This document shows, in pieces, positions 4,523-7,324 of a stretch of 7,324 nucleotides of DNA. A program made the position numbers and the translations under genes. How positions within the stretch are numbered: the first letter of the stretch is position 1; every line of letters starts with the position of its first letter. The notes beneath the pieces were generated by a model. It did no database searches and was not told the DNA's origin. It saw only the letters and a program-made list of their open reading frames with translations. This stretch comes from Actinomycetota bacterium (lineage in GTDB: Bacteria; Actinomycetota; Actinomycetes; Nanopelagicales; Nanopelagicaceae): the NCBI GenBank assembly GCA_009704445.1, contig WLED01000054.1, forward strand, positions 1-7,324, read 5' to 3'.

Positions 4523-7322
4523 TTTTGGTGGCTTTTCCGCTTGCTGCCTTCTTAGCAGCCTTTTTTGCGCCGGCTTTTTTAACTGTGTTTTTAGTTAACG
4601 TTGGCGCAGTTGCTCCAGCCTTAATTGGTTTAGATTTTGCTGCAGCTTTTTTACGAGATTTTTTAGGTGTTGGACCATTTTCTGCTTCCCATGCACGACG
4701 ACCAGCGAGAAGTTCTAATCCGCGTTCAATTGTCATTGCTTCAAGAGTGTCACCGCGGCGCAATGTTGCATTTGTTTCACCATCAGAGACATACATTCCA
4801 AAACGACCATCTTTAATAATGAGAGGTCTTTGAGTTTCAGGATCAAGACCAAGTTCTTTCAATGGTGGTTTTGCAACACCACGACGACGCTCTTTAGGTT
4901 TTGAATAAATCTCTAGCGCTTCTTCTAACGTCATCGTAAACAACTGATCTTCTGACGTCAGAGTGCGGCTATCTACTCCAGCTTTTAAGTAAGGACCATA
5001 ACGACCATTTTGAACAGTGATGTCATCGCCTGCGCTGTTGGTGCCAAGTGTGCGAGGCAGAGAAAGCAAGCGCAGAGCATCTTCGTATGTGACGGTATCT
5101 AATGTCATTGTGGAAAGCAGTGATGCGGTTTTTGCTTTGGGTGCATCAGCTTTCTTTTTCTTCTTCTTGCCAGATGCTGTTAGCTCCACGGGAACTTCAG
5201 GTAATACTTCTGTGATGTAAGGACCAAAGCGACCACTCTTTGCAATGATCGGCAAATTAGTCGATGGATCAATACCAAGTTCGCGTTCACCTGAAGGCGC
5301 AGCCAATAGCTCTATTGCTTTTGCAAGAGTTAACTCATCTGGTGCTAACTCTTCTGGAATGTTTGCAAGTTTGCGCTCTTCACCTGGCAAGTTCTCTTGC
5401 AAGTAAGCACCGTAGCGACCAACACGAATCTCGATCTCTGGTGACAAGTTCATCGTGTTTGTTGCGCGTGCATCGATAACGCCAAGGTCTGCAGAGAGCT
5501 CATTTAGGCCTGGTTGGCCATCTACGCCGTAGAAGAAATCGCGCAGCCAATCAACGCGGCCGGCATCTCCTGATGCGATCTTGTCTAAATCTTCTTCCAT
5601 GCTTGCCGTAAATTCGTAGTCGACTAACTTTGTAAAGTGAGTTTCCAGCAAACCTGTTACAGAAAAAGCAAGAAATGTTGGCACTAGCGCGCGGCCACGC
5701 TTATAGACATAACCACGATCTTGAATTGTTTGAATGATCGATGCAAAAGTAGATGGGCGGCCAATACCTAACTCTTCTAACTTCTTTACAAGTGTTGGCT
5801 CTGTATATCTAGCAGGTGGCTTTGTTTCATGGCCTTCACATGTGTATTCATTAACTTTTACTGCTTGACCAAGAACCATTGCAGGAAGGCGCTTGTTGGT
5901 TGCCTCTTCATCTTTGTTCTCATCTTTGCCATCTTCGGTAATTACTTCATCGTATGCAGCGAGAAAACCAGGGAAAACAATGACAGATCCATTTGCGCGA
6001 AAGATTGCTTTTTTCCAGTTCTGTGAAGCGCTGGAGCTAATGTCAGCATCAAAGTCAACGCGCATCTGCATTTTCTTTGCATCAGCCATCTGGGAAGCAA
6101 CAGTGCGCTTCCAAATTAAGTCATAGAGTGCAAACTCATCACGTGAGAGCTCTGGTGCTAACTCGCCAGGTGTCTTAAAACTTTCTCCTGCTGGTCGAAT
6201 AGCTTCGTGTGCTTCTTGGGCGTTCTTAGTTTTACCTTGATAGACACGTGGTGCATCTGGAATATGGTCGGCGCCATATAAAGACTTTGCTGCATTGCGC
6301 GCTGCAGTAATTGCTTGCGCCGATAAGTTAACACTGTCAGTACGCATGTACGTGATGTAACCGTTTTCATACAGGCGCTGTGCAACTCGCATAGTGATCT
6401 GTGCGCCCCAACCGAGTCTGCTCCCTGCATCTTGTTGCAATGTTGATGTTGTAAATGGTGGTTTTGGGCGCTCGGTACGTGGTGACTCATCCATCGACTT
6501 AACAGTTAGGTCACTGGTTTTTAGCCCATCAACTAATGCTTTCGCGCTGGTTTCATCGAGTAATAAAATATTTGACAGTGATTTTTCTTTTACTGCCCCA
6601 TCTGCGCCAAAATCAGATGTGCTAGCAACTTTCTTTCCATCAACTTCTAGTAAGCGCGCATTAAAGCCAAGAGCTGTAACTGCAGCCAAGTCCCACCAAC
6701 CTGATGAGATAAAGGCCATGCGTTCGCGTTCTTTTTCAACAATCAATCTAGTTGCAACAGACTGAACTCGGCCTGCAGAGATTCGTGGCATTACTTTTTT
6801 CCACAAAACAGGTGAAAGGCGATAACCAAACAATCTATCTAATACACGGCGTGTTTCCTGAGCATCGATTAAGTTGTAATCTAAATCGCGAGTGTTCTCT
6901 ACTGCAGCAACAATGGCCTCTTTTGTAATCTCATTAAAGACCATTCGCTTAATGGGAATCTTTGGCTCTAGCACTTCAACTAAGTGCCAGGCAATCGCTT
7001 CACCTTCGCGGTCTTCATCTGTTGCCAGAATCAACTCTTCGGCATTTTTCATGAGCGCTTTAAGTTCTGCAACCTTTGCTTTTTTGTCGGGGTTAATTAC
7101 ATAAAGCGGTGCGAAATCATTTTCAATATCTACGCCCTCTTTAGCCCAAGCAGTTTTCTTAAACTCTTTTGGAATATCTGCAGCGCGCTGTGGCAGATCA
7201 CGGATATGACCGACGGAAGCCTCGACGACATAGTCGTCGCCGAGGTATCCACCAATTTTTCTGGCCTTAGCTGGTGATTCAACGATCACCAGCTTGATCA
7301 GATCCGTCTTTGCTTTAGCCAT
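4512..7322 (-). CDS. topA: DNA topoisomerase I (type IA)
   Basis: A 936-residue type IA topoisomerase that relaxes negatively supercoiled DNA through a 5'-phosphotyrosine link. The TOPRIM domain (about 10-125) has VIVESPAKA with E15, and the metal-binding TDEDREGE (101-108). The central toroid domains run to about 600. The catalytic tyrosine is Y325 in GYITYMRTDS (321-330), and GRPSTFASII (521-530) is also conserved. Four Topo_C-type repeats follow, marked by GRYGAY (635), GRFGPY (697), GRYGPY (773) and GRFGMY (839), with a six-lysine insertion (719-724) between the second and third. There are no zinc ribbons: the only cysteine is C495. The C-terminus (about 887-936) is a lysine/alanine-rich tail. 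Length and layout match actinobacterial TopA. The ATG at 7322 is followed by only two bases of window, so the promoter, the ribosome-binding site and any upstream alternative start cannot be seen. It is the first visible gene of the topA-tmk-holB run. Confidence 0.97.
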   Translation of the reverse strand: MAKAKTDLIKLVIVESPAKARKIGGYLGDDYVVEASVGHIRDLPQRAADIPKEFKKTAWAKEGVDIENDFAPLYVINPDKKAKVAELKALMKNAEELILATDEDREGEAIAWHLVEVLEPKIPIKRMVFNEITKEAIVAAVENTRDLDYNLIDAQETRRVLDRLFGYRLSPVLWKKVMPRISAGRVQSVATRLIVEKERERMAFISSGWWDLAAVTALGFNARLLEVDGKKVASTSDFGADGAVKEKSLSNILLLDETSAKALVDGLKTSDLTVKSMDESPRTERPKPPFTTSTLQQDAGSRLGWGAQITMRVAQRLYENGYITYMRTDSVNLSAQAITAARNAAKSLYGADHIPDAPRVYQGKTKNAQEAHEAIRPAGESFKTPGELAPELSRDEFALYDLIWKRTVASQMADAKKMQMRVDFDADISSSASQNWKKAIFRANGSVIVFPGFLAAYDEVITEDGKDENKDEEATNKRLPAMVLGQAVKVNEYTCEGHETKPPARYTEPTLVKKLEELGIGRPSTFASIIQTIQDRGYVYKRGRALVPTFLAFSVTGLLETHFTKLVDYEFTASMEEDLDKIASGDAGRVDWLRDFFYGVDGQPGLNELSADLGVIDARATNTMNLSPEIEIRVGRYGAYLQENLPGEERKLANIPEELAPDELTLAKAIELLAAPSGERELGIDPSTNLPIIAKSGRFGPYITEVLPEVPVELTASGKKKKKKADAPKAKTASLLSTMTLDTVTYEDALRLLSLPRTLGTNSAGDDITVQNGRYGPYLKAGVDSRTLTSEDQLFTMTLEEALEIYSKPKERRRGVAKPPLKELGLDPETQRPLIIKDGRFGMYVSDGETNATLRRGDTLEAMTIERGLELLAGRRAWEAENGPTPKKSRKKAAAKSKPIKAGATAPTLTKNTVKKAGAKKAAKKAASGKATKKSE
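4515..4664 (-). other. Lysine-rich C-terminal tail of TopA
   Basis: Residues 887-936 hold clusters such as KKSRKKAAAKSK and KKAGAKKAAKKAASGKATKK and very few acidic residues. In mycobacterial and Streptomyces TopA, lysine-repeat tails of this kind support DNA binding and processive relaxation (family knowledge from memory). This tail is irregular, with no fixed period like the one in the neighbouring tmk tail. Confidence 0.75.
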
Positions 7323-7324
7323 GA

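Noticed and set aside
4489..4526. Possible + strand terminator: hairpin followed by TTTTT
   Set aside because: On the + strand the stem is followed by five T, but no gene or transcript on that strand is known to end here. The T's are the antisense of the Lys-Lys codons at the end of topA.
4525..4833. 102-residue + strand reading frame rich in Ala/Phe/Leu
   Set aside because: It is the antisense of the Lys/Ala-rich topA tail, where AAG/AAA and GCN codons read backwards give Phe/Leu and Ala/Arg. It is a compositional shadow with no ribosome-binding site.
6158..6490. 110-residue minus strand frame inside topA
   Set aside because: It overlaps the catalytic region of topA in another frame. His/Gln/Cys-rich content without any motif marks it as a shadow.
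1..7324. Mobile elements, prophage, integration at the tRNA genes, CRISPR arrays
   Set aside because: No transposase or integrase, no direct repeat of either tRNA 3' end downstream, and no regularly spaced repeats were seen. All genes are housekeeping or ordinary enzymes with similar base composition.

Overview
The window looks like a piece of an actinobacterial chromosome. The gene order topA, MFS-fused dTMP kinase, holB, the zinc-ribbon-free topoisomerase I with a lysine-rich tail, and the MFS/thymidylate kinase fusion are all known from Actinobacteria. Base composition is only moderate in GC (judged by eye, not counted) and the spacers are short. This fits a streamlined low-to-mid-GC lineage, such as the freshwater Nanopelagicales type, better than Streptomyces or Mycobacterium. 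The lineage is an inference; the phylum-level call is fairly firm.

Layout. Positions 6-79 and 157-230 hold tRNA-Asp(GTC) and tRNA-Phe(GAA) on the + strand, with a small hairpin in their spacer. A strong bidirectional terminator (276-309) separates them from everything else, which lies on the minus strand. Read in transcription order, the minus-strand genes are: topA (7322 to 4512), a 732-residue MFS transporter/dTMP kinase fusion (4488 to 2290), holB for the DNA polymerase III delta-prime subunit (2293 to 1124), and, after a 146-bp gap, a two-module VOC/glyoxalase-like protein (977 to 327).

How the genes work together. topA, the fusion and holB look like one operon. The first junction is 23 nt, filled by an inverted repeat that abuts the next start codon; the second is an ATGA stop/start overlap. 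The products serve DNA replication: relaxation of negative supercoils, dTMP to dTDP for dTTP supply, and loading of the sliding clamp. The VOC gene may be read through from holB or have its own promoter; no convincing promoter was found.

Nothing here is clearly a new system: there are no mobile elements, CRISPR arrays or defence genes. The points most worth a second look are the membrane transporter fused to an essential nucleotide kinase, the exact 11-residue-period lysine tail on that fusion, the matching but unrelated lysine tail on TopA, the hairpin at the topA/tmk junction, and the hairpin covering the ribosome-binding site and TTG start of the VOC gene.
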